The notes under the pieces: model-generated
The model's input: only the letters and a program-made list of their open reading frames with translations
Told to the model about the DNA's origin: nothing
Databases searched by the model: none
Shown: piece by piece, positions 26,946 to 34,958 of the stretch
How the letters are laid out: each line of letters opens with the position of its first letter
Numbering within the stretch: position 1 is the stretch's first letter
Made by a program: the position numbers and the translations under genes
NCBI GenBank assembly: GCA_037045145.1
Contig: JBAOIA010000012.1
Coordinates: 620,001-684,000, forward strand
Direction: 5' to 3'
From: Bacteroidia bacterium
GTDB lineage: Bacteria; Bacteroidota; Bacteroidia; AKYH767-A; OLB10
Length of the DNA stretch: 64,000 nucleotides

Positions 26946-27036
26946 TTCAAGTCACAGTATATTTCAAAAATTGAACCCTATGATTTTTATCAACACATAA
27001 CTTATGGCCTGCTAAAAAATTTGCTGCCTCAAAATA

Positions 27037-27067
27037 TTGCGAATTAAGTTCCTGAGAATTATCTTTG
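27037..27067 (+). promoter_or_regulatory. Promoter of the 41-aa membrane protein gene
   Basis: A TTG (27037-27039), a 20-nt spacer and TATCTTTG (27060-27067) match both elements with the same spacing as the sdhC promoter. The ATG follows 18 nt later. Confidence 0.65.
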
Positions 27068-27085
27068 CAAAAATTATTTGAAACA

Positions 27086-27211
27086 ATGGGACATCACCAC
27101 GTAGAAGAAAAAGGACAGACGTTTTTATATGAAGGCGGCACTGGCGCATTTACTGCCGTATGGATGATTTTGGTTTTTGCCTTTTTATTCTTTCTGATAT
27201 ACTTAGGATAA
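27086..27211 (+). CDS. Small single-pass membrane protein (41 aa), family unknown
   Basis: The frame encodes MGHHHVEEKGQTFLYEGG, a His- and acid-rich N-terminus of about 20 residues. One strongly hydrophobic helix follows (about 22-40, ending FFLIYLG) and then the stop. The composition, a near-perfect promoter 18 nt upstream and a clean stop make it a convincing gene despite its size. It is divergent from sdhCAB across a 204-nt region. The three adjacent histidines could bind metal. It might be an accessory subunit of a respiratory or membrane complex, but nothing in the sequence proves this. Confidence 0.75.
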   Translation: MGHHHVEEKGQTFLYEGGTGAFTAVWMILVFAFLFFLIYLG

Positions 27212-27221
27212 GTAAAAATTA

Positions 27222-27245
27222 TCAGCCATAACAAGCTGACTTTTT
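27222..27245 (+). terminator. Weak terminator-like hairpin after the 41-aa gene
   Basis: A 5-bp stem (TCAGC / GCTGA) with an 8-nt loop is followed by CTTTTT, 10 nt beyond the stop codon. The stem is short, so this call is tentative. Confidence 0.3.
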
Positions 27246-27435
27246 AAAACATACTACAATATTGTGGAAGTATGGCTTCCTATTGATGCCTCTATTTTAT
27301 AAATCTTAATTCCTTATAGATTTAAAAGCTATTTTTTCTCCTCAAACTTTCCATACTGAGTAATGATTTTTTGTTAAAAACTTCCTTTTTGTTCAACACG
27401 CATTTTACCGAGTTTTGGAGCCTAATTTTTATCCC

Positions 27436-28281
27436 ATGCCCACAACAGAACAGCTTGTTAAAATCAGCACTCAAGTCAGACGCGATATTGTTCGCATGAT
27501 ACATGCCGTTCAAAGCGGACACCCCGGTGGATCTTTAGGTTGTGCCGATTTTCTAACTGCCCTTTATTTTGAAATTATGAAACACAATCCAGCAGGTTTT
27601 AGCATGGATGGTAAAAACGAGGACCTCTTTTTCCTTTCAAACGGTCATATCTCACCCGTGTGGTATAGTGTCTTAGCCAGAAGCGGCTATTTCGATATTA
27701 AAGAATTATCAACATTCCGCAGCATCAACAGTCGTTTACAGGGTCACCCAACAACACATGAAGGGCTACCTGGTGTTCGTATGTCATCAGGGTCACTAGG
27801 TCAGGGGCTTAGTGTTGCTATTGGTGCAGCTCAGTCAAAAAAATTAAATAACGATAATACCATTGTTTATTCACTGCATGGTGATGGAGAGCTACAGGAG
27901 GGTCAGATTTGGGAAGCGATGATGTATGCTGCCGCTAAAAAAATTGATAACCTTATTGCTACAGTTGATTATAACGGCCAACAGATTGACGGTGCTGTGA
28001 ATGATGTTCTTTCATTAGGCAACCTTAAAGCAAAATGGGAGGCATTTGGATGGCATGTGCTTCAGATGAATGGAAACGAAATGAAGCAAGTAGTTGAAAC
28101 ACTCCAAAATGCACGTCTGCATACAGGAAATGGCAAACCTGTCGTTATATTAATGACTACTGTTATGGGTTTTGGTGTTGACTTTATGATGGGTTCACAC
28201 AAATGGCATGGCATTGCACCAAACGATGAACAGCTAAAACAAGCACTGGCACAACTGCCTGAAACCATTGGCGATTATTAA
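27436..28281 (+). CDS. Transketolase, N-terminal (thiamine diphosphate-binding) subunit
   Basis: The 281-aa protein corresponds to the N-terminal half of transketolase. HPGGSLGCADFLTALYF, HISPVWYSVLA, GSLGQGLSVAIG and the thiamine-diphosphate motif HGDGELQEGQIWEA...DYNGQQIDG are all present. It pairs with the C-terminal half at 29696 to transfer two-carbon units in the pentose phosphate pathway. The ATG at 27436 is preferred over an upstream TTG. The vWA gene begins 4 nt after its stop, so the two transketolase halves are not adjacent. Confidence 0.95.
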   Translation: MPTTEQLVKISTQVRRDIVRMIHAVQSGHPGGSLGCADFLTALYFEIMKHNPAGFSMDGKNEDLFFLSNGHISPVWYSVLARSGYFDIKELSTFRSINSRLQGHPTTHEGLPGVRMSSGSLGQGLSVAIGAAQSKKLNNDNTIVYSLHGDGELQEGQIWEAMMYAAAKKIDNLIATVDYNGQQIDGAVNDVLSLGNLKAKWEAFGWHVLQMNGNEMKQVVETLQNARLHTGNGKPVVILMTTVMGFGVDFMMGSHKWHGIAPNDEQLKQALAQLPETIGDY

Positions 28282-28285
28282 TAGA

Positions 28286-29686
28286 ATGTCGGTAAAAAAA
28301 ATTATTATGCAGCTCTTTAGGAAACTTTTTTTCCTTCTGTTATATATTATTGTTTTTATATCAACTGTCGGGGCGCAAAAAAATAATTCATTACCTCTTA
28401 CACGGATCGAGTTTTTATTTGATGCATCACAAAGCATGTATGCACAATGGCAAACAAATACCCGATTTGAAATAGCCAAAAAGCTATTGTCTGAGATGGT
28501 TGACAGCTTAGATAAAATTACCAATGTTGAAATGGCTTTGCGTGTTTATGGTCACACCAAAAAATTTCCACCACAGGATTGTGATGACACCAGACTTGAA
28601 GTTCCTTTTGGAAAGAACAAAGCCTATCTGATTAAAAAAAGACTATCGGAAATCAATCCAAGTGGTACAACACCCATTGCTCAATCGCTTAATGAATGTG
28701 GCAACGACTTTCCAGCCGACCCGGCACGAAATATTATTATTCTCATTACCGATGGTATAGAAGAATGTAATGGTGACCCGTGTGCAGTTTCGCTAATGTT
28801 ACAACGAAAAGGAATTATTCTCAAACCTTTTGTCATCGGACTCGGACTTTCTAAAGAGTATAAAGACGTATTTAATTGTGTTGGCAATTATTATGATGCA
28901 GTTGATGAAACAGGATTCCGAACTGTTTTCAATGTTGTTATTTCACAAGCATTAAACAACACAACTGTTCAGGTTAACCTGCTGGATGAAAAACACAGGC
29001 CAACAGAAACCAATGTAAATATGACCTTTTATGACACCTACTCAGGGGCTTTACGCTATAATTTTATTCATACGCTGAATGCCAAAGGACTACCGGATAC
29101 TTTACTGATTGATCCATTGGGTACTTATGATATTGTTGTAAACACCATTCCGCCTGTTAGAAAAGACAGCAATAAAATTGTTGCCGGCAAACACAACACT
29201 ATTGGCATAGACTGTCCGCAGGGTGATTTGTTTTTAAAATTTGACGGCACAAGTGATTATAAAAACCTTCAATGCATTGTCAGAAAAAAAGACGACAGTC
29301 AAACCCTGCATGTTCAGGCTTTTAACACAACAACACGCTACCTCACCGGAAATTACGACCTTGAAGTATTATGTCTGCCAAGGCTAATTATCAATGATGT
29401 AAACATTGCACAGAGCAAAACCACTACCGTTCAGATACCAAATCCGGGTATGGCAACGTTTCAATCTGTTTCTGTTGGCTACGGAAGTGTATATCTGGAA
29501 AAAGACAACAAGCTTAACTGGGTTTGTAACCTTAGCGAAACCAACACCCACGAAAGTATATTACTGCAACCCGGAAACTACAGAGTAGTATTCAGACCAA
29601 AAATCTCGAAAGAAGCAATTTATACAATAGAAAAAACATTCCGCATCACCTCAGGATCGGGAATCACTGTTAACATCAACAAATAA
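28286..29686 (+). CDS. Exported von Willebrand factor A domain protein
   Basis: The 466-aa protein has a signal peptide (hydrophobic run ending FISTVGAQ near residue 31). A vWA domain follows with an intact metal site: Asp46-x-Ser48-x-Ser50 in FDASQSM, the Thr in PSGTTPIAQSL, and the Asp in ITDGIEECNGDPC. The C-terminal half is beta-rich and repetitive, resembling carboxypeptidase-regulatory or Ig-like folds (DTLLIDPLGTYDIVV, LTGNYDLEVLC). It probably binds proteins or surfaces in the periplasm or outside the cell. It lies between the two transketolase genes with gaps of 4 and 9 nt, an unexpected partner for a cytoplasmic enzyme. Confidence 0.88.
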   Translation: MSVKKIIMQLFRKLFFLLLYIIVFISTVGAQKNNSLPLTRIEFLFDASQSMYAQWQTNTRFEIAKKLLSEMVDSLDKITNVEMALRVYGHTKKFPPQDCDDTRLEVPFGKNKAYLIKKRLSEINPSGTTPIAQSLNECGNDFPADPARNIIILITDGIEECNGDPCAVSLMLQRKGIILKPFVIGLGLSKEYKDVFNCVGNYYDAVDETGFRTVFNVVISQALNNTTVQVNLLDEKHRPTETNVNMTFYDTYSGALRYNFIHTLNAKGLPDTLLIDPLGTYDIVVNTIPPVRKDSNKIVAGKHNTIGIDCPQGDLFLKFDGTSDYKNLQCIVRKKDDSQTLHVQAFNTTTRYLTGNYDLEVLCLPRLIINDVNIAQSKTTTVQIPNPGMATFQSVSVGYGSVYLEKDNKLNWVCNLSETNTHESILLQPGNYRVVFRPKISKEAIYTIEKTFRITSGSGITVNINK

Positions 29687-29695
29687 AATTTTGCA

Positions 29696-30664
29696 ATGAA
29701 AAAATACACTTTCACCGAAAAAAAAGATACCCGTTCAGGTTTTGGCGCAGGGTTGTTAGAAGTTGGGAAAGCAAACCCCAATGTTGTGGCATTATGCGCT
29801 GACCTTACAGGTTCGTTAAAAATGGATGCTTTTCAGAAAGCGTTTCCGGAGCGGTTTTTTCAATGTGGTATAGCCGAAGCTAATATGATGGGAATAGCTG
29901 CAGGCATGACCATAGGCGGAAAAATTCCTTTTACCGGAACGTTTGCAAATTTCTCCACCGGAAGAGTTTATGACCAGATAAGGCAATCAATTACTTATTC
30001 AGGTAAAAATGTAAAAATATGTGCGTCTCATGCAGGTCTAACATTAGGCGAAGATGGTGCAACACATCAGATACTTGAAGACATTGGCATGATGAAAATG
30101 TTGCCCGGTATGACTGTCATTAATCCATGCGATTATAATCAAACCAAGGCAGCCACCATTGCTATTGCAAAACATATTGGGCCTGTTTATTTGCGTTTTG
30201 GACGCCCATCCTGGCCGGTATTTATTCCTGAGAATACACCCTTTGAAATAGGTAAAGCATTATTGTTGAATGAAGGTAGTGATGTAAGCATTTTTGCCAC
30301 AGGTCACTTGGTTTGGAAAGCTATTGAAGCCGGAATGGCACTTGCCGATATGGGCATTTCTGCTGAAATAATAAATATTCACACCATTAAACCTCTTGAT
30401 GAAAAAGCAGTCATACAATCAGTTTCAAAAACCGGATGTGCAGTAACGGCAGAAGAACATCAGATAAACGGAGGGCTTGGAGATAGTATTTGTCAGTTAT
30501 TGGCACGTCATTCGCCTTCACCAGTAGAAATGGTTGGAGTAAAAGACACATTCGGTGAAAGTGGAACACCTGATGCGCTTATGACAAAATACGGACTCGA
30601 CAGTAAGAATATTGTCTTTGCTGTTGAACAGGTTTTGCAACGCAAAAAGGAATTGGCTGGCTAA
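29696..30664 (+). CDS. Transketolase, C-terminal subunit
   Basis: The 322-aa protein contains the pyrimidine-binding domain (LCADLTGSLKMDAF, FQCGIAEANMMGIAAGM, ASHAGLTLGEDGATHQILED) and the C-terminal transketolase domain (VTAEEHQINGGLGDSI). It complements the N-terminal subunit encoded at 27436 to form a heteromeric transketolase. It is the last gene of the tkt-vWA-tkt operon and is followed by a terminator hairpin. Confidence 0.95.
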   Translation: MKKYTFTEKKDTRSGFGAGLLEVGKANPNVVALCADLTGSLKMDAFQKAFPERFFQCGIAEANMMGIAAGMTIGGKIPFTGTFANFSTGRVYDQIRQSITYSGKNVKICASHAGLTLGEDGATHQILEDIGMMKMLPGMTVINPCDYNQTKAATIAIAKHIGPVYLRFGRPSWPVFIPENTPFEIGKALLLNEGSDVSIFATGHLVWKAIEAGMALADMGISAEIINIHTIKPLDEKAVIQSVSKTGCAVTAEEHQINGGLGDSICQLLARHSPSPVEMVGVKDTFGESGTPDALMTKYGLDSKNIVFAVEQVLQRKKELAG

Positions 30665-30670
30665 TTTTTT

Positions 30671-30697
30671 CCCTGTGAAACACCGGGAATCTTTTTT
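30671..30697 (+). terminator. Intrinsic terminator of the transketolase operon
   Basis: CCCTGTG and CACCGGG (30671-30677 and 30681-30687) form a 7-bp stem with one T-C mismatch and a 3-nt loop. It is followed by CTTTTTTA, 6 nt after the tktC stop. Confidence 0.6.
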
Positions 30698-30727
30698 ATT
30701 TAAAGAATAGGACAAATCGGTTTTTCA

Positions 30728-31273
30728 TTGAATCACTACTCAGATAAGGAACTGCTAGAGCAATTTAATAACGGTAATGCCGATTATGCATTTAACCTCA
30801 TTGTCAGGAAGTATCAGCAGAAAATTTATGCTCATGTAAGGCATTTGGTTGTAGATCATGACGATGCCGATGATTTGACACAAACCACATTTATCAAAGC
30901 ATGGAAAGCCTTAGGAAATTTCAGGGCCGATGCACAACTTTATACTTGGCTTTACAGAATTGCTACCAATGAATGTTATACATTTCTGAAAAACAAAAGG
31001 AAACGTTTTTTTATTCCTATTCATGATGTTGAAGCAGAATTGACAGAAAAACCAGAGCATGAACCGTCTCTAAAAGCCAATGAATTAGAATTAAAACTTC
31101 AAAAAGCAATATTATCTTTACCGGAAAAACAGAGAGTGGTATTTTCTCTCAGATACTATGATGAAATGAAATACGAAGACATGAGCGAGGTTCTTGGCAC
31201 ATCAGTAGGTGCCCTTAAAGCTTCTTATCATCATGCAGCACAAAAAATTGAAAAATTCTTACAGTCATTTTAA
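30728..31273 (+). CDS. ECF-type RNA polymerase sigma factor
   Basis: The 181-aa protein has sigma region 2 (about 20-90: YQQKIYAHVRHLV...DADDLTQTTFIKAWKALGNFR...YTWLYRIATNE) and region 4 (about 120-178: LPEKQRVVFSLRYYDEMKYEDMSEVLGTSVGALKASYHHA). The start is a TTG because no ATG lies upstream and region 2 begins shortly after. The two following genes encode a single-pass membrane protein and a Spy-like periplasmic protein. This order suggests an envelope-stress sigma/anti-sigma module, which is an inference from context. Confidence 0.93.
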   Translation: MNHYSDKELLEQFNNGNADYAFNLIVRKYQQKIYAHVRHLVVDHDDADDLTQTTFIKAWKALGNFRADAQLYTWLYRIATNECYTFLKNKRKRFFIPIHDVEAELTEKPEHEPSLKANELELKLQKAILSLPEKQRVVFSLRYYDEMKYEDMSEVLGTSVGALKASYHHAAQKIEKFLQSF

Positions 31274-31303
31274 ACCTTTTTTAATTAAAAACATCAAATT
31301 ACT

Positions 31304-31741
31304 ATGAAAGATGAAATTTACAATGAATTGAAGGATAAAGCACCGTTGCTGTCATCAATAGAAAAGAAGCATCTTTTTGATACTCCAGAAAATTATTTTG
31401 AGCAGCTACCTTCAGCCATTCAACAAAAAATCAAACAGACTGAAACCAATACATTTAAAACTTTGTTCTCCAAATTGCTGAAACCGCAATTTGCAATAGG
31501 TTTGTCTGTAATACTTTTAGCTGGAAGTTTTTATTTGTATAATCAATACAAAACAGATAATAATCAATATGCCTTTGTTGCAGTAAATGTTGATTCTTTA
31601 AATGTTAATGAATTGAGCGACATGTTAGACACCGATCAGTTAGAATCTATTGCGCCTACAGATAACAATGCTGACGCTGAAACAATAAATTATCTTATTG
31701 AAAACTATAGTGACTTAAGTTATGATATCAACGACATTTAA
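31304..31741 (+). CDS. Single-pass membrane protein, putative anti-sigma factor
   Basis: The 145-aa protein has a cytoplasmic region of about 60 residues (LFDTPENYFEQLPSAIQQKI), one transmembrane helix (about 66-84, FAIGLSVILLAGSFYLY) and an acidic periplasmic tail. The topology and the position directly after an ECF sigma gene (30 nt) suggest an anti-sigma factor. It lacks the zinc HxxxCxxC motif of ZAS-type anti-sigmas. The assignment is inferred from context. The next gene starts 1 nt after its stop. Confidence 0.7.
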   Translation: MKDEIYNELKDKAPLLSSIEKKHLFDTPENYFEQLPSAIQQKIKQTETNTFKTLFSKLLKPQFAIGLSVILLAGSFYLYNQYKTDNNQYAFVAVNVDSLNVNELSDMLDTDQLESIAPTDNNADAETINYLIENYSDLSYDINDI

Positions 31742-31742
31742 A

Positions 31743-32204
31743 ATGATGAAATCAGCAGGAATTGCAGCACTAATTATCCTTTTTGCAGGTATGGCAGTAG
31801 CGCAACCCGGTCAAAAGAAAATGGACAGAAGAAACAAGGCTGAAGCCATGAAAATTGGATTCATCACCAACAAACTGAGCCTAACACAAGACGAAGCAAA
31901 AAAGTTTTGGCCTGTTTATAATCAATTTCAAGATGAGCTAAGCACACTGCGACAAAAACGTAAAGGCGACAGACGAGGTGCCAGACAAGACTTTGATCAG
32001 TTATCTGATAAAGAAGTAGAAAAAGTTGTGGACGATGAAATTCTTTTCCGACAAAACGAATTGGATATTTTGAAAAAATATCATGCCCAGTTTAAACAAG
32101 TGCTGCCCATTAAAAAAGTTGCTATGCTTTATCAGGCAGAAGAAGATTTCAAGAAAGAATTACTACGTCAGCTTAAAGACAGAAGAGATACACAAGACAA
32201 TTGA
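31743..32204 (+). CDS. Spy/CpxP-like periplasmic protein
   Basis: The 153-aa exported protein has a signal peptide ending GMAVAQ and a helical, highly charged body. The phrase IGFITNKLSLTQDEAKKFWPVYNQFQ resembles the LTxxQ repeats of Spy/CpxP proteins. Such proteins act as chaperones or as sensors that titrate envelope stress systems. It is co-transcribed with the sigma and membrane protein genes and ends at a strong terminator. Two tandem ATGs (31743 and 31746) are possible starts. Confidence 0.75.
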   Translation: MMKSAGIAALIILFAGMAVAQPGQKKMDRRNKAEAMKIGFITNKLSLTQDEAKKFWPVYNQFQDELSTLRQKRKGDRRGARQDFDQLSDKEVEKVVDDEILFRQNELDILKKYHAQFKQVLPIKKVAMLYQAEEDFKKELLRQLKDRRDTQDN

Positions 32205-32217
32205 TACTTATATAATG

Positions 32218-32262
32218 TTTAAAAACAAAAAAGCAGGAAACACCTGCTTTTTTGTTTTTAAA
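32218..32262 (+). terminator. Strong intrinsic terminator of the sigma operon
   Basis: A perfect 17-bp stem (32221-32237 with 32243-32259), extended by three T-A pairs, encloses the loop AAACA and contains a T run. It begins 14 nt after the last stop codon. Confidence 0.92.
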
Positions 32263-32476
32263 AGTAACATGCGAAGACAAAACTTCAATTAAAATTGATT
32301 TTCACCTTCATTTTTAACACTAATTTTAATAGTTTTCACCATAAAACTGCTTGCTTTAATAATGCCTATATGGCTAAATTTAACCTTCGCCCTGTAAAAC
32401 AGCACTTTTACCAAAACAACCCCATTTTACTTAAAGGCACGTTTAATTTTACATCCATTATTTACAACAACACATC

Positions 32477-32869
32477 ATGTATATGTCAACGGAGGTAACA
32501 GCGGGAATAAAAGTAACGGTTGAAACTTTTTTTCAACCCACCCACTCCAACCCTGTTCAACATCATTATGTATTCGCCTATAGGATTACCATTTCAAACG
32601 AAAGCGAAGAAAGTATTAAATTAAAACGCAGACATTGGTATATCATAGACAGCGATAATGCCAGACGTGAAGTTGAAGGCGAGGGTGTTGTAGGAGAACA
32701 ACCGGTTATTGAACCTGGTCAGCTTTACCAATATGTTTCGGGCTGCAACCTGAATACGGAAATAGGAAAAATGTATGGCACCTATCTTATGGAACGCCTT
32801 AACGATAATAAAATGTTTTATGTTAAGATACCTGAATTTAGAATGGTTGTGCCTTCAAAAATGAATTAG
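32477..32869 (+). CDS. apaG: ApaG-domain protein
   Basis: The 130-aa protein is a single ApaG (DUF525) domain with an Ig-like fold: FAYRITISNESEESIKLKRRHWYIIDSDN, then GEGVVGEQPVIEPGQLYQYVSGCNL and a conserved MYGTYLM. The E. coli protein was linked to Co2+/Mg2+ efflux, but the molecular role is unclear. Two ATGs (32477 and 32483) are possible. The 272-nt region before it holds the sigma-operon terminator and no recognisable gene; TAATTTTA near 32450 may be a weak -7 box. Confidence 0.93.
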   Translation: MYMSTEVTAGIKVTVETFFQPTHSNPVQHHYVFAYRITISNESEESIKLKRRHWYIIDSDNARREVEGEGVVGEQPVIEPGQLYQYVSGCNLNTEIGKMYGTYLMERLNDNKMFYVKIPEFRMVVPSKMN

Positions 32870-32896
32870 TCCCAATAGTTATTTGATTTGAATTTT

Positions 32897-32924
32897 AAAA
32901 AGAGAGCCGTCAGGCTCTTTTTTT
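32897..32924 (+). terminator. Intrinsic terminator of apaG
   Basis: A 12-bp stem (AAAAAGAGAGCC / GGCTCTTTTTTT, one G-U pair on RNA) with loop GTCA and its own T run lies 28 nt after the apaG stop and 13 nt before the rpe promoter box. Confidence 0.88.
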
Positions 32925-32936
32925 ATGGATATTGGT

Positions 32937-32944
32937 TAGCTTTG
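32937..32944 (+). promoter_or_regulatory. -7 promoter box of rpe
   Basis: TAGCTTTG matches TAnnTTTG exactly, 15 nt before the rpe ATG. Its position excludes the longer in-frame start at 32888. Confidence 0.6.
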
Positions 32945-32959
32945 CCAAAACATCTACTT

Positions 32960-33607
32960 ATGCATCTCATTGCTCCATCAATTCTTTCGGCCGATTTTTC
33001 TCAATTAAGTGTTGATGTGACAATGATAAACACCAGCGTTGCCGATTGGTTTCATGTAGATGTTATGGATGGCGTTTTTGTACCCAACATATCTTTAGGA
33101 TTTCCGGTGATAAAAGCCATTAAGAAACATGCTAAAAAGCCTTTGGATGTGCATCTCATGATTGTAAAACCTGAGAGATATGTTGAACAATTTAGGGAAG
33201 CAGGTGCCGATGTACTTACCGTTCATTTAGAAGCATCAACACATCTGCATCGAACCTTACAACAGATAAAAAAAGAAGGTATGAAAGCCGGAGTGGCCAT
33301 AAATCCACATACTCCTGTAGCATCATTAAGCGATATTATTTTTGAAGCCGATTTAATTTGTATGATGAGCGTGAATCCCGGTTTTGGCGGTCAGAAATTT
33401 ATAGAGAATACTTACAGAAAAATTCACGAGTTGAAAGAACTGATTGCCATTCACAACTCAAAAACACTTATAGAAATTGATGGTGGTGTTGACCTGAACA
33501 ATTTCAAAAAACTTATTGCTGCAGGTGCTGATGTACTTGTTGCAGGAAATACTGTTTTTAGTTCTACTGACCCAAAGGCAACAATCGAGGTTCTTAAAAA
33601 AGGATAA
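32960..33607 (+). CDS. rpe: Ribulose-phosphate 3-epimerase
   Basis: This 215-aa TIM-barrel enzyme interconverts ribulose 5-phosphate and xylulose 5-phosphate, supplying the transketolase encoded about 3 kb upstream. The signatures are IAPSILSADF at the N-terminus, WFHVDVMDGVFVPN (metal and catalytic Asp), LDVHLMIVKPE, VTVHLEA, CMMSVNPGFGGQKF and IEIDGGVDLNN. The start at 32960 fits the usual length and the promoter. It converges with the saccharopine-dehydrogenase-like gene, leaving 3 nt. Confidence 0.97.
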   Translation: MHLIAPSILSADFSQLSVDVTMINTSVADWFHVDVMDGVFVPNISLGFPVIKAIKKHAKKPLDVHLMIVKPERYVEQFREAGADVLTVHLEASTHLHRTLQQIKKEGMKAGVAINPHTPVASLSDIIFEADLICMMSVNPGFGGQKFIENTYRKIHELKELIAIHNSKTLIEIDGGVDLNNFKKLIAAGADVLVAGNTVFSSTDPKATIEVLKKG

Positions 33608-33610
33608 ATA

Positions 33611-34825
33611 TCAGCTTATGTAATCTGTAAGATATGCAAACCGTGGAGTCAATTCACCATTACGAGCTATGGTTGCCCTATAAATCACATTTCCTTTATC
33701 ATCACCTATCAAAAGGGGAATAATGCGTTCAATTAAATGCTTGCCAAAACCTTCAGATGCATCACGCGGTAATTCGCAAGGAAGATTATCAATAGACATG
33801 ACTGTTATTGTATCTGTGCTGAATGCTTCTTCTTCTTTCTCATTTATGGGATTATAGCCATAAAATTTATCGTCAATAGTAGTTGCACGATGTGTAGAAG
33901 GAATACTCCCGTTAATATCGCAAGTTACATCAGCAATAACGCTGATACGGAATGTCGGACTACGCATGTCTTCTTTTGTAAACAGTGCAGCAGCATTAGG
34001 ATTCCAATACGCACAATGCACCAATAAATCAGTGAATGAAGAATATGATCCGGGGTCGCAAAACGTACAATTATATTTTTCAGGATAGTGATAGAAGTCG
34101 GACTTCAAGAAATCAGACCCATCTTTTCGTTCGTAATAATTTTCGGAATGCAGCTGAACATAAACCGGTTCACGGAATGAATAATTCAGAAATTCGAAAG
34201 GAGTAACTTTTCTAATGTTTAGCATTCCCATTGTTTCAATTGCACCATTGGCAACACGTCCACCCCCTGTAATTACTATCTTAATATTCGGAAGTTTAAT
34301 ACTGTCTAACTCTTTATGCAATTCTTCAATACCAAAACTCTGATGTGCAGCTTTTAAATTAAACAGTCCATACTTTAAGCCATAGGCCATGATACCATTG
34401 TATGCCCCTACAATACCTGCATAACGTCCAAAACCAATAATGCGGTTTTCATGATCATCAACTAAGCATTCATAATCAACGAGTGTAATTTTATCCTCAA
34501 TAATTTTCTTCAACATTTCGCGATTATGCGGTTGTTTTTTTATAGTGTGAGAAAAATAGAGATATTTTTTACCTGCAATTAGTTTATCTTTAGGAACTTC
34601 TTTGATACCAATGAGCATATCGCAATCTGATAAATCCTCCTGCAAAACAATTCCTTCCCTCCTATACTCATCATCCCTGAAAGCACGATAGTTGCAAGGT
34701 TGAATCACAACATCCACTCCAGGATAATCTGACATAATAGCTTTACATTGTTCAGGGCTAAATGGTACGCGTTTATCGTGTGGAACTTTTTCTTCCCTCA
34801 GTATTCCTATTTTAATTGTACTCAT
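33611..34825 (-). CDS. Saccharopine dehydrogenase (lysine-forming)/alanine dehydrogenase-like enzyme
   Basis: The 404-aa protein has an AlaDH/PNT N-terminal fold (IGILREEKVPHDKRVPFSPEQC, 5-26). A Rossmann segment follows (IKIVITGGGRVANGAIETM), and then VIADVTCDINGSIPSTHRATTIDDKFYGYNP. That last segment is reminiscent of the yeast LYS1-type enzyme that makes lysine and 2-oxoglutarate from saccharopine. No other lysine-pathway gene is nearby, so the role and direction are open. A promoter box lies 20 nt upstream, with an 8-bp inverted repeat over the -33 region. Confidence 0.82.
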   Translation of the reverse strand: MSTIKIGILREEKVPHDKRVPFSPEQCKAIMSDYPGVDVVIQPCNYRAFRDDEYRREGIVLQEDLSDCDMLIGIKEVPKDKLIAGKKYLYFSHTIKKQPHNREMLKKIIEDKITLVDYECLVDDHENRIIGFGRYAGIVGAYNGIMAYGLKYGLFNLKAAHQSFGIEELHKELDSIKLPNIKIVITGGGRVANGAIETMGMLNIRKVTPFEFLNYSFREPVYVQLHSENYYERKDGSDFLKSDFYHYPEKYNCTFCDPGSYSSFTDLLVHCAYWNPNAAALFTKEDMRSPTFRISVIADVTCDINGSIPSTHRATTIDDKFYGYNPINEKEEEAFSTDTITVMSIDNLPCELPRDASEGFGKHLIERIIPLLIGDDKGNVIYRATIARNGELTPRFAYLTDYIS

Positions 34826-34845
34826 CGGATAAATAAAATCGTATG

Positions 34846-34853
34846 CAAAAGTA
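34846..34853 (-). promoter_or_regulatory. -7 promoter box of the saccharopine-dehydrogenase-like gene
   Basis: The minus strand reads TACTTTTG, an exact TAnnTTTG match, 20 nt before the ATG. Confidence 0.55.
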
Positions 34854-34857
34854 CTTC

Positions 34858-34886
34858 ATTAATGTAATTTTCAAACTAACATTAAT
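34858..34886. promoter_or_regulatory. Inverted repeat, possible operator
   Basis: ATTAATGT and ACATTAAT form a perfect 8-bp inverted repeat with a 13-nt centre. It begins 5 nt upstream of the -7 box and covers the spacer and -33 position, which is where a dimeric repressor or activator would sit. Confidence 0.4.
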
Positions 34887-34958
34887 CAGTTAAATATTAC
34901 TGCTTTGTCAAAAATATTAATAAATAGCAATTTAAAAAATTGACACTACTTTTCCGGA

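Noticed and set aside
26960..26985. Small palindrome TTCAA-AAA-TTGAA between sdhC and the 41-aa gene
   Set aside because: Such short AT-rich palindromes are expected by chance, and it does not overlap either promoter box.
27250..27275. Hairpin GGAAG-TATGG-CTTCC upstream of the transketolase operon
   Set aside because: A 5-bp stem with no T run or promoter context is too weak to call.
27436..28281. Truncated transketolase pseudogene
   Set aside because: All N-terminal motifs are intact and the C-terminal subunit is encoded 1.4 kb downstream, so this is a split enzyme.
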